Source: Cytophagales bacterium
Lineage (GTDB): Bacteria; Bacteroidota; Bacteroidia; Cytophagales; Thermoflexibacteraceae
Length of the DNA: 45,452 nt
Assembly: GCA_013298985.1 (NCBI GenBank)
Contig: JAAFJS010000016.1
Coordinates: 1-45,452, forward strand
Direction: 5' to 3'
Notes under the pieces: generated by a model
Database searches by the model: none
What the model was told of the DNA's origin: nothing
What the model saw: only the letters and a program-made list of their open reading frames with translations
Part shown: positions 34,957 through 42,949 of the stretch, in pieces
Layout: every line of letters begins with the position of its first letter
Position numbering within the stretch: the first letter of the stretch is position 1
Made by a program: the position numbers and the translations under genes

Positions 34957-35017
34957 TGATTTTTTTAGTTCTCTGACACAAATTTGTATATGAAGCAGTA
35001 AAATAGTCAAAAAAAGC

Positions 35018-35057
35018 AGGCAGTGGGAAGTTTCTTATTATAAATTCCCCACTGCCT
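35018..35057. terminator. Hairpin between phhA and the Roco gene
   Basis: A ten-base-pair stem (aggcagtggg / cccactgcct) with a loop of 20 bases lies between two convergent genes and probably ends transcription from either. Its right arm lies in the sequence copied from the end of the tolC-type gene. Confidence 0.6.
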
Positions 35058-35080
35058 TCCCTCACACTTGCCACCAAGCA
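35041..35080. repeat. Degenerate copy of the tolC 3' end
   Basis: The segments aaattccccactgcctt and acacttgccaccaag match aaattccccaccgcctt and acactcgccaccaag at 38133-38174, the end of the TolC-type gene, with one mismatch each and a five-base shorter middle. The copy touches the stop codon of the Roco gene, so the gene is flanked by this sequence on both sides. Confidence 0.75.
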
Positions 35081-37816
35081 TTATATACCCAAAAACTCCT
35101 TTAAATCTTCCTCCAATTTTTCAAACAATTCTTTTCGCTTGACAAAATCTAAGAGTGCCGAAATCTTAGCAGTTTTGCTTTGTCCATTAGCAAAATTGTT
35201 ATAGACTTCATCAAAATAGATTTGACAAAATAAAGTGAGTTTTTCATCATTGAGTTTTTGGTTGAGTGTGTTGTAAAGGGATTTGAGGTCGGGGGCTTTT
35301 TGAAGTGGAATTTCATGCAGATTGTCTAACCCCTCCAAACCAAATTTTTCACTCAAACTTTCCACTTCACCTGCCTTGCTTTTGAATCTCCCTTCATTGG
35401 TAATTTTTTCTAATTCTTTTTTGATTTTTTGGGTAATAAGACTATTTTTTGACAAAATTGTAATTTCCTGTTGTCCTTTTTCATAACAAGCCTCTACTAC
35501 TGCCGAACCTTGTACAGTTTCGAGCAAAAGCCCTTTTTGCCACATCAAAGGAACTTTTGAAAAACGCTTTGCCTTCACTATAAAACGTTGGATAAACACT
35601 TTGGGCAAAAAACGATAGGGTATTTTGCTTTTATCCAAATGTTTCGTATTTTCTCGTTCCCAATATAATACATGATTGGACTTTTCCAAAGGTAGAAGTT
35701 GTGGAACGGCAAAAGTACGGTCTTTAAAATCACTATCCCAATGTATTTCAAAAGCTAACTCTGCGCTCAACATAAAGTCCATAAATAATGCCCTTTCCTC
35801 ATCTGTATTGCTTTCCCAAATTTTACAAAGATTTTCATAGTCTAAAATGCCTTCTTTATGTTCCAATACTTCAAAATATGGACTTTCCCTATCCAAAATT
35901 TTGTAAATTGCTTGAATTGCCCAATCTTGGTTCAAAATAATTTGGTCATTGAAATAACCCTCTCGATAATACAATACGCCTGTATCATGCAAATAACTCC
36001 AAATAGTAGAGGCTGATTTTTTGCAATTATTTTCTTGGCAAATGTCTATAAAACTCTTAATAGATAAGGTTTTTACTGTATTTTTTTCCTGTTTCTGTTG
36101 AATGTTTTTCCTTACCTCTACCCAACTTATTGGCAAGGGTGGTGTTTGAAAAGTAGGGTGTGTTTGAAAAACTTTTATCATTACAGTTTCTAATATATTA
36201 AAACCCGCGCCTGTTTTGGCACTAATGGGCAAAAAATCTAAAATTGGGTATTCAGTTTTGAGTTTTCCTTTGTATTCAAAATAAAGGTCTTGAGTGAAGG
36301 TATCTACCTTGTTTTGTAGCACCAAAATAGGACTTTCAGGAGCAAAGCATTTAGCGTATTCTAACCAATAACGCAGTTTTTCGTTTTCATATTTTTTACC
36401 CTTCCAAGTGTGAAAATCCTGTCTTTCGTTCTCAAAATCCCAAACTAAGACAAGCAGAGCCCTTGTTTGCATAAACACGCGGTGGGTGGCGTGGTAAATA
36501 TCCTGCCCCGCAAAATCCCAGCAATTTAGCTCAAAATCTGCCAACTCTCTACGCAAAAGGGCTATCGCATGAGTAGAGTTATGTTCGGTATTAAAAACAA
36601 ATTTTTCCTGCTCGCAAAGCCTTTTCGCTATTTGCGTTTTGCCTACACTGCCATTCCCGATAAAGATGAGTTTGATTTCTTTGTTTTTCATCTCTTTTTG
36701 GACTCCTATATCTGCTAAATAGGTACGAATAGCCTCCAAACCATTTTTTAGCTTTTTATCAAAAATTTCTTTTGGAATATTTTGAATAGGATTTCCAAAT
36801 AATTCAAGCCTTTGAAGTTTAGGGAAAGGCTGAATAAAATTCAAGGGTACCTCTATAATTTGATTATTACTCAGATTTAAGCTCGTTAAATTTAACAACT
36901 CTTCTAAAAAATGAATATCCTTAATTTGATTATAACCTAAATCTAAGAGTCGTAAAGCAATGAGTTTTTCTAAAAAACGAATATCCTTGATTTGATTGTT
37001 ACTTAAATCTAAGTGTCGTAAGGCTGTGAGCTTTTCTAAAAAACAAATATCCTTGATTTGATTATTACTCAGATTTAAGTTCGTTAAATTTACCAGTCTT
37101 TTCAAAACGATATAATCCTTAATTTGACTATTCTCAAGTTTTGGGCTTATTAAATTTATTATCTTTTCTAAAAAATTATCATCCTTGATTTGATTATTGA
37201 TTTGGTTATTACTCAGATTTAAGTTCGTTAAATTTACCAACTCTTCTAAAAAACGAATATCCTTGATTTGATTGTTACTTAAATCTAAGTATAGTAAGGC
37301 TGTGAGTTTTTCTAAAAAACGAATATCCTTGATTTGATTGTTACTTAAATCTAAGTGTCGTAAGGCTGTGAGCTTTTCTAAAAAACAAATATCCTTGATT
37401 TGATTGTAGCTTAAATCTAAGTGTCGTAAGGCTGTGAGCTTTTCTAAAAAACGAATATCCTTGATTTGATTATAGCTTAAATCTAAGTGTCGTAAATTGG
37501 TGAGTTTTTCTAAAAAAGAAATATTTCCATCTGAAATAGTATCATTCAAGAATAATTGTTTAAGGTTAGAGATATTATTATAATGTAGTTTATTTAATTC
37601 TTTGCCTATGAGGCGATTATTTGACCATGTATTTTTAGTTTTTACTCGCTTTTGTTCTTTATTATCATAAAAGTCCAATCCAAAATTTAATCCTTCCAAG
37701 TGCTTTAGCATGAATAGTTCGTTGGGCAGGGAGGTGAGTCCGCAGTTCCCCAAGTCTAAGAAGGGGGCTTGGGTACGTAGGTTTTCTTCTATGAGTTTTT
37801 TGGAGAGGTCAGACAT
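35081..37816 (-). CDS. Roco (Roc-COR) GTPase with leucine-rich repeats
   Basis: This is a 911-residue protein. Leucine-rich repeats fill about residues 80-345, with ten units close to FLEKLTALRHLDLSYNQIKD. A Ras-like Roc GTPase domain follows: P-loop GNGSVGKT (387-394), DFAGQ (434-438), NKVD (502-505) and SAKTG (532-536). Then comes a COR dimerisation domain (about 560-780) and a shorter helical C-terminal part. There is no kinase domain, as in other bacterial Roco proteins, which cycle between GTP- and GDP-bound dimers. The biological role in bacteria is largely unknown. It has no obvious operon partner. Confidence 0.93.
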   Translation of the reverse strand: MSDLSKKLIEENLRTQAPFLDLGNCGLTSLPNELFMLKHLEGLNFGLDFYDNKEQKRVKTKNTWSNNRLIGKELNKLHYNNISNLKQLFLNDTISDGNISFLEKLTNLRHLDLSYNQIKDIRFLEKLTALRHLDLSYNQIKDICFLEKLTALRHLDLSNNQIKDIRFLEKLTALLYLDLSNNQIKDIRFLEELVNLTNLNLSNNQINNQIKDDNFLEKIINLISPKLENSQIKDYIVLKRLVNLTNLNLSNNQIKDICFLEKLTALRHLDLSNNQIKDIRFLEKLIALRLLDLGYNQIKDIHFLEELLNLTSLNLSNNQIIEVPLNFIQPFPKLQRLELFGNPIQNIPKEIFDKKLKNGLEAIRTYLADIGVQKEMKNKEIKLIFIGNGSVGKTQIAKRLCEQEKFVFNTEHNSTHAIALLRRELADFELNCWDFAGQDIYHATHRVFMQTRALLVLVWDFENERQDFHTWKGKKYENEKLRYWLEYAKCFAPESPILVLQNKVDTFTQDLYFEYKGKLKTEYPILDFLPISAKTGAGFNILETVMIKVFQTHPTFQTPPLPISWVEVRKNIQQKQEKNTVKTLSIKSFIDICQENNCKKSASTIWSYLHDTGVLYYREGYFNDQIILNQDWAIQAIYKILDRESPYFEVLEHKEGILDYENLCKIWESNTDEERALFMDFMLSAELAFEIHWDSDFKDRTFAVPQLLPLEKSNHVLYWERENTKHLDKSKIPYRFLPKVFIQRFIVKAKRFSKVPLMWQKGLLLETVQGSAVVEACYEKGQQEITILSKNSLITQKIKKELEKITNEGRFKSKAGEVESLSEKFGLEGLDNLHEIPLQKAPDLKSLYNTLNQKLNDEKLTLFCQIYFDEVYNNFANGQSKTAKISALLDFVKRKELFEKLEEDLKEFLGI
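36845..37516 (-). repeat. 66-base tandem repeats encoding LRR units
   Basis: Ten 22-residue units (residues 101-324) are encoded by nearly identical 66-base repeats, several differing at only a few bases. One unit carries a four-residue insertion (NQIN) made by slippage of the asparagine-rich core. Near identity at DNA level indicates recent expansion or gene conversion. Confidence 0.9.
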
Positions 37817-37825
37817 GGGTTATTC

Positions 37826-37892
37826 TTGTTTGAGGTTGTTTGAAATAGTTGAAATACAGTTGTTTGAGATTGTTTGAAATGGTTTGAAGTTG
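37826..37892 (-). repeat. Tandem direct repeat upstream of the Roco gene
   Basis: Two 34-base units rich in ttgtttga run end to end at 37826-37859 and 37860-37892, starting 10 bases before the Roco start codon. They occupy the position of its leader and ribosome-binding region. Confidence 0.7.
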
Positions 37893-37903
37893 TTAATTGT
37901 TTA

Positions 37904-38028
37904 CTGATAACTGCTTCCTGCTCACTGCCCACTGCTAAAATGATGGATTTTTGTGAGAAATGCAAGGGGAGAGTAGGAAATATTGTTTTTTTGGCGTGTA
38001 GTTAGCGGAAGTGAGCAGAAGCTGATAA
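37904..38028. repeat. Imperfect inverted repeat upstream of the Roco gene
   Basis: The arm ctgataactgcttcctg (37904, continuing ctcact) is matched in reverse complement by agtgagcagaagctgataa (38010-38028), enclosing about 85 bases without a gene. Together with the tandem repeat it fills most of the 314-base gap between the Roco and TolC-type genes. No transposase is present. Confidence 0.6.
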
Positions 38029-38060
38029 AAAATTGCTTGTGATTGGCTTATTTTGATAAT

Positions 38061-38100
38061 AGAAAGACCTTCCATTTCGGCAAGAAAAGGAAGGTCTTTT
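38061..38100 (-). terminator. Terminator of the exporter operon
   Basis: The stem aaagaccttcc / ggaaggtcttt has a 15-base loop and T-rich flanks and lies 30 bases after the TolC-type gene on the minus strand. Confidence 0.85.
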
Positions 38101-38129
38101 GTAAATTATCTTTTTAACAATTTTATTTT

Positions 38130-39440
38130 TTACAAATTCCCCACCGCCTTCTTGTATCTTACACTCGCCACCAAGAAATTGTAAACACTTGATAGGTAGT
38201 TATTTTCTGCATTTTGGAGGGAAAACTCTGCGTTTTTGAGGTCGGAAAGTGTCAGTGCGCCCTTGTCGTAGCGAAGTTTGTTAGTTGCTAAGATTTGTTG
38301 CGCCAAAGTTACATTTTTCAGGGTTTCGCCCATGTCCAAGCGTGCCTGCGTCATTTGTTTGAAGGCATTTTTGGCTTCGTAGTCAAACTCTGATTTCAGT
38401 TTTTCTACATTATTGCGGTTAATTTGCTGGCGCACAGTGTAATCCTTCGCTGCAAGTCGTGCTTGCCCCCCATCAAAAATCGGAATATTTACTTTCAAAC
38501 CTACATAATTGAAGGGAAACCAAGTGCCTGACTTAAAAGGGTTGAACTCATTAGAAAGTTGTAAAACAGAGTAATTTCCGTATCCAGAAACCGTAGGTAA
38601 ATTTTTGATTCTCTGTTTTTTAGCATTAAAATCATTCAAACGAAAGCTGATTTCTTCCGCCTTGATTTCTGGTCTTTGCTCTATCATGGAAGCAGTGAGG
38701 TTGTCCATAGATTTCAAGATATTATCTAATTTTTCCCCTACTTCTGTGATATTATTTTTGGTGTTCATTTGATATTTTAGTGCTTCTAAGCTCAATTCTA
38801 AGTCTTGTTTTGCCTTTTGCAGGGCAATTTGGGCATTGCTCAGGTCTAAACTAAACCTGTCAAAGTCGTCTTGCAGCAGCGTTCCACTTTTAAACTTGGT
38901 TTCCGCCTCATTAAAATTCTCCTGATTGCGTTCTACTTGCTTTTGGGCAAAAGCAGTGCGCTCTTGGTTAAAAACAACCAAATAATACGCTTCTGTGATT
39001 GCTTGTTTGATGTTGATTTTCTGTTGTTCCAGCGTGTTTTGCTGATTTTCAATCTGATTCTGATTAATTTTCCTGTCAATGCTTTGCCCTGCGTCAAACA
39101 CTTTTTGGTCTAACTGCACGCCCAAAGTATTATTAAAGGGAAGCCCAAACTGTGCTTGGGTAGTTCCATTGGGTTTTCTACCTGTAATATCAAAAGGCAG
39201 AATAGTCGTTTGGAGTTGCGTATTCCACCTAAAATCCGCACTACCAGAGAGTTGTGGTAGCCGCTTGGCATTTACTTTCTGGTTTTCATTTTCAGCAATT
39301 TGTATTTGTAGTTGCTGGTTTTTGATTTCTATGCGATTTTCCAAACCCATTTTCAACGCCTCGTCAAGGGTGATTTTTTGGGCAACAGAAAATGGAATCA
39401 TTCCTAAAAATGGAATGATGAAAACAAGTATTTTTTTCAT
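38130..39440 (-). CDS. TolC-family outer membrane efflux protein
   Basis: This 436-residue protein has a signal peptide ending PFSVAQ (residue 20), then TLDEALKMGLENRIEIKNQQ, the usual start of the TolC/OEP fold, followed by long heptad helices and two OEP repeats. It forms the trimeric channel-tunnel through the outer membrane for a tripartite exporter. It is the last gene of the operon encoding the ATPase, adaptor and permease, 139 bases after the permease gene, with palindromic repeats in between. Confidence 0.93.
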   Translation of the reverse strand: MKKILVFIIPFLGMIPFSVAQKITLDEALKMGLENRIEIKNQQLQIQIAENENQKVNAKRLPQLSGSADFRWNTQLQTTILPFDITGRKPNGTTQAQFGLPFNNTLGVQLDQKVFDAGQSIDRKINQNQIENQQNTLEQQKINIKQAITEAYYLVVFNQERTAFAQKQVERNQENFNEAETKFKSGTLLQDDFDRFSLDLSNAQIALQKAKQDLELSLEALKYQMNTKNNITEVGEKLDNILKSMDNLTASMIEQRPEIKAEEISFRLNDFNAKKQRIKNLPTVSGYGNYSVLQLSNEFNPFKSGTWFPFNYVGLKVNIPIFDGGQARLAAKDYTVRQQINRNNVEKLKSEFDYEAKNAFKQMTQARLDMGETLKNVTLAQQILATNKLRYDKGALTLSDLKNAEFSLQNAENNYLSSVYNFLVASVRYKKAVGNL

Positions 39441-39485
39441 TTTGATAATATTTTTATTTCACTTGTACAAGCGTAAAATTTGCAC

Positions 39486-39574
39486 TGTTAGTCCGAATTT
39501 GTAATTCGGACTGTGTTAAAAGCGGATTTTAAATCCGCCCTTATACAAGTCAAGATTACAAATCTTGACTAACA
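39486..39574. repeat. Composite palindromic repeat, three hairpins
   Basis: Outer arms tgttagtc (39486-39493) and gactaaca (39567-39574) enclose three adjacent palindromes: agtccgaat/attcggact at 39490-39512, gcggatt/aatccgc at 39522-39538, and agtcaagatt/aatcttgact at 39548-39570. This 89-base block between the permease and TolC-type genes resembles repetitive extragenic palindromes. Confidence 0.85.
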
Positions 39575-39579
39575 AAGAA

Positions 39580-40698
39580 TTACCCTCTAAACACTGCCGC
39601 AGGCTCTAATTTGAGGATTTTCCTCATGCCGAACACACTGCCCATGATAGCAATAAACAGCGTTACGCCTACCAAAGACCACAAAATTTCGGGTATCAGT
39701 TGCAAGTCAAGCCCGCCTTTGGTCGCATTCACGAACCCATTGAGCAGTAAATAGGCTATCCCAAACCCTACCACAGAGTAAATCGTTGCTTGTGAGAGGA
39801 TTAGCCTACGAATGGTGTTGTTTGTACCGCCTATTGCTTTGAGTGTGCCGTAATCTTTGATACGGTCGCTCACCGCAGAGTACATCGTCAGCCCCACAAT
39901 TGCAAAGCCCGTAATCACTGCAAATACCACCAGCAAACCAAAAGAGGCAACGATTCCGCTATTTCCTGCAAAGTATGCCAAAGATGCGGCTCGATAATCC
40001 TTTCCTGTAATCGCTTTTACATTGGGGATAGATTTATTAATTGCTTTCACTACTGCTTGTGCGTCATATTTTTCGTCCCATTCTACCAAAAACGCATTTG
40101 CCTGAGTAGTAGGCACATTGCAAAGCCACCTTGCCCTTTCCACCGTTGTAAAGCCGTAAGAAATACCCAGTCCTTCGGTTTTGGCGGTCAGTCCTATCAG
40201 CTTGACTTGCTTGCCGTTATACTCAAATTTATCGCCGACCTTGATTTTTTTGCCAATTTCTGGGTTCATCATATCCAAAAACACCGCATTGTCAGAAAGC
40301 AAATCCATCGGATTGCCTTGTGCTACTCGCCAAGGTCCCCCTGCAAAGGTAGGTGCTTGCGTGCCTATCATAGTAATTGCCGTTTTTGTACCGTCAGGCA
40401 TTTTCAGGTTGCCCCCGCCAAAAATAAGTGGGTGTGCTGCCTTGACACCCTCTACGGAGAGCAACCCTCGCCCGATTCTCATGTCTATCGTAGGTAAGTC
40501 TATGACTTGCTTGCTTTTATCGCTGACTACCCAGATATACTTTTCATTGAAGGTCGCCAAGGAAACGGTGCTGCCAAGCAGGGCAAGGCATATCATTACC
40601 TGCTGCCCCACCAAAAAAATGGACAGTACCATGCCGAAGAATATTCCAAACATCTTCGCCTTGTCGTACCACATGAATTTGAATGCTTCTTTTATCAT
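39580..40698 (-). CDS. ABC transporter permease, DevC/MacB-like
   Basis: This 372-residue permease has an N-terminal membrane helix (about residues 15-40), a large periplasmic domain (residues 45-250) and three C-terminal helices with the FtsX-like segment VSDRIKDYGTLKAIGGTNNT. This is the MacB/DevC architecture that couples ATP hydrolysis to an adaptor and TolC channel. The order adaptor, permease, TolC on the same strand and the separate ATPase nearby point to a DevBCA-type exporter. The substrate is unknown. Confidence 0.88.
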   Translation of the reverse strand: MIKEAFKFMWYDKAKMFGIFFGMVLSIFLVGQQVMICLALLGSTVSLATFNEKYIWVVSDKSKQVIDLPTIDMRIGRGLLSVEGVKAAHPLIFGGGNLKMPDGTKTAITMIGTQAPTFAGGPWRVAQGNPMDLLSDNAVFLDMMNPEIGKKIKVGDKFEYNGKQVKLIGLTAKTEGLGISYGFTTVERARWLCNVPTTQANAFLVEWDEKYDAQAVVKAINKSIPNVKAITGKDYRAASLAYFAGNSGIVASFGLLVVFAVITGFAIVGLTMYSAVSDRIKDYGTLKAIGGTNNTIRRLILSQATIYSVVGFGIAYLLLNGFVNATKGGLDLQLIPEILWSLVGVTLFIAIMGSVFGMRKILKLEPAAVFRG

Positions 40699-40837
40699 AA
40701 AGACATGGTTAAATGGTTAATTGTTGAATAGTTATTTATGCTTTGTTATTGTATTTCAGCTATTTAGCTGTCAAACTATTCAACTATTTGTATTTTTCAT
40801 TCCAAATTCCACATTAAACGATTCCAGATTTTGTATT

Positions 40838-41806
40838 TTATTTCAAAAATATCATACAATCCACCCTACTGCCTATGAGTGGCATTTTCCCTGACTCCAG
40901 TTTGATATGCACCTCACGCACTCGGCGGTCTTCCTGCTCGGTCGCTTGGTCTTTGAATAGGGACTTAGATTTCAGATAATCAGCCGCATAGCTTACTTTT
41001 CCTTCTGCCAATTTTTCGCCTGTGGTTTGGGATAGAATCGTTGCTTTCTGCCCAATTTGGATTTTTTCTGCAAAAAGTTCATCTACTTCTGTTTTGGCTA
41101 TCAGACTACCTGCGGGCGCAAACTCAGCAATTTGAGTAGCACTGCTCACGTATTCTCCCGTTTTCACCAAGACATTCAGCACTTTACCCGCCAAAGGTGC
41201 AGTAATTTTTTTCTGATTAACTACGGTGCGGAAATAGTTAATGTCTGCTTGCAACTCATTGATTCGTGCATTAGATTGGTTGAGGTTTGCCTCTGCTGCC
41301 TCTACGTCCTTTGCCAATTTGTCCATGCTTGCCTTGCTGTTGTCCAAATTTTCTTTGGTAAGTGCCTTTCCCTGAAATAGTTGCAAGTTGCGGTTGTAGG
41401 TATCCTGTGCATTTTTCAGATTCACTTTCAGGGCAGCAATATTTGCCTTATTTGCCTCAACAACAGCCTGTTGCGTGCTTATTTTGCTTTCTGCCTGTGC
41501 TAACTGTGCATTTTCTACGGAAACTTCCACTTCCAAAAGTGCTTGTCCTTTGGTAACTTGCTGATTATCATCTACATTGATAGCCAATATTTTGCCGTTT
41601 GTACCTGCGGTGATATTAGTCAAGCCGTCTTCGGGTTCTATACGTGCCACGCCCACGATTCGGTCGTTAGTTGCCAAAACTTTTGAGGTATCAGGTGCAG
41701 CAGAGGCGTTCAAGACTTTCTGCTCATCTTTTTTTTCTTCTCCGCCACAGCTTACTAAAAAAAGCATTAAAGCAAAGAAAATGAATAAGTTAAATTTATT
41801 TTTCAT
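40838..41806 (-). CDS. HlyD/DevB-like periplasmic adaptor lipoprotein
   Basis: I start at the ATG at 41806 (322 residues) because it yields a clean lipoprotein signal with lipobox FLVSC, Cys20; an upstream extension of 13 residues is less likely. The mature protein has a biotinyl-lipoyl-like segment (TNITAGTNGKILAINVDDNQ ... GQALLEVEVS), a long coiled-coil hairpin (about residues 85-180) and a beta-barrel region (TAPLAGKVLNVLVKTGEYVS). It should bridge the inner-membrane permease and the TolC-type channel. Confidence 0.92.
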   Translation of the reverse strand: MKNKFNLFIFFALMLFLVSCGGEEKKDEQKVLNASAAPDTSKVLATNDRIVGVARIEPEDGLTNITAGTNGKILAINVDDNQQVTKGQALLEVEVSVENAQLAQAESKISTQQAVVEANKANIAALKVNLKNAQDTYNRNLQLFQGKALTKENLDNSKASMDKLAKDVEAAEANLNQSNARINELQADINYFRTVVNQKKITAPLAGKVLNVLVKTGEYVSSATQIAEFAPAGSLIAKTEVDELFAEKIQIGQKATILSQTTGEKLAEGKVSYAADYLKSKSLFKDQATEQEDRRVREVHIKLESGKMPLIGSRVDCMIFLK

Positions 41807-42186
41807 TGGAAATATTTTTGTTTTTCTTACTAAGTAGTTATACAAAATTGATTTATACTAAGTAACACAACTTATAATAAAGACATAATTTAGTGCCGTT
41901 AGGCATGATAATTTTGTAGAGAATTGGGATAAATTTAGATTTCACGAAGTCCCGTTAGGGACGACACTAATATTTGCATACGAATAAGTTACGTCCCTAA
42001 CGGGACTTTTATTCTTTGTTTTTTTCATTGCTTTCTACAAAGCTCATGTCCCTAACGGGACTGTGATAATACAAAATACGCTTATTTTTGTTAGGCTACT
42101 TAACTACTCAATTATTGCATAAAATATTGACTACTAAATAATTGATTGTACTAACTCACAACTTATCACTCAAAACTCATAACTAC
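41807..42186. other. Non-coding gap with short palindromes
   Basis: This 380-base gap between the adaptor and the TspO/MBR-like gene has no plausible reading frame. It contains four short palindromes, listed separately, set in AT-rich sequence. A promoter for the adaptor may lie here, but no clear -7 box was found. Confidence 0.6.
41894..42061. repeat. Four short palindromes with GTTA/TAAC loop
   Basis: Copies lie at 41894-41905 (tgccgttaggca), 41949-41962 (gtcccgttagggac), 41993-42006 and 42048-42061 (both gtccctaacgggac, reversed). The first has paired changes in both arms while the GTTA loop is kept, which supports a selected or mobilised stem-loop. Confidence 0.85.
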
Positions 42187-42939
42187 CTATCTATTTGCCA
42201 AATGCAATAACCATTTATCCACTTTCAATAGGTAAAATACCATTGTCAAAATTGCGAAAACAGTGATTATTTTGAGGGCAAAGACGTTTTCGAAGCGACT
42301 AAGCCCCACCAAAACGCCTACAAATGCCCAAATGATAGTAAGTACATAAATAGGATTTACCTCAAATTTGCCTGTCCAAAAAACACCATTGCACAAGGCA
42401 GCAATTAGGATTGCACTTTGCCAAATCAGCCCGAAAGTGCCTTGGTCAGAGAAACCGTAATAAGTAAGCATGGAGGCAAAATTGGCGAAAATAGCAACCG
42501 TTGTCCAGCCTGTGTAAATAGCGATTTGTCCAAGCAAAATTATTTTTTCGGTAGTGGTAAGTATTTCTTGATTTTTTAGCAATTCTTGGAATACCAAAGA
42601 AAGCAAGTAAAACATTACTAAAAACACAATAACCGTCATGCCAAGCCAATTTTGGGCGGCAGCAATGAGCCAAATGGTAAAAAGTACATAGACTCCAATG
42701 AGGTTTAGCCCAATGGCAAGGTGTAACTGATGATTTTGACGTGTCGATTGTAATTGATAGATACCATAAGCAAACGAAAGTATGGTAATTACTCCCCAAA
42801 CAATGAAAGCATAACCTGCGGGAGTAATCATTGGGTTATTGTTGCGAAACTCACTCCCATTGTTGATTAGCGTTGAGATAGCTGGACTTAGCAATTGGAG
42901 TAGAGAAGCAATAAAAACTAAAAGATTGATTTTATTCAT
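42187..42939 (-). CDS. TspO/MBR-like multipass membrane protein
   Basis: This 250-residue protein has about seven membrane helices. The segment NPMITPAGYAFIVWGVITIL near the N-terminus is typical of TspO/MBR-related membrane proteins in Bacteroidota, although few of the other tryptophans are kept. I start at the ATG at 42939, ten bases after the ABC ATPase stop; a TTG upstream would overlap that gene. It sits between the ATPase and the adaptor of the exporter, which may be chance or functional linkage. Ligand unknown. Confidence 0.68.
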   Translation of the reverse strand: MNKINLLVFIASLLQLLSPAISTLINNGSEFRNNNPMITPAGYAFIVWGVITILSFAYGIYQLQSTRQNHQLHLAIGLNLIGVYVLFTIWLIAAAQNWLGMTVIVFLVMFYLLSLVFQELLKNQEILTTTEKIILLGQIAIYTGWTTVAIFANFASMLTYYGFSDQGTFGLIWQSAILIAALCNGVFWTGKFEVNPIYVLTIIWAFVGVLVGLSRFENVFALKIITVFAILTMVFYLLKVDKWLLHLANR

Positions 42940-42949
42940 AAATAAGTTA

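Noticed and set aside
36845-37516. CRISPR or satellite DNA
   Set aside because: The regular 66-base period is fully explained by in-frame leucine-rich repeats of the Roco protein.
41890-42062. CRISPR array
   Set aside because: The repeated palindromes are only 12-14 bases, occur in both orientations and have unequal spacing, and no cas gene is present.
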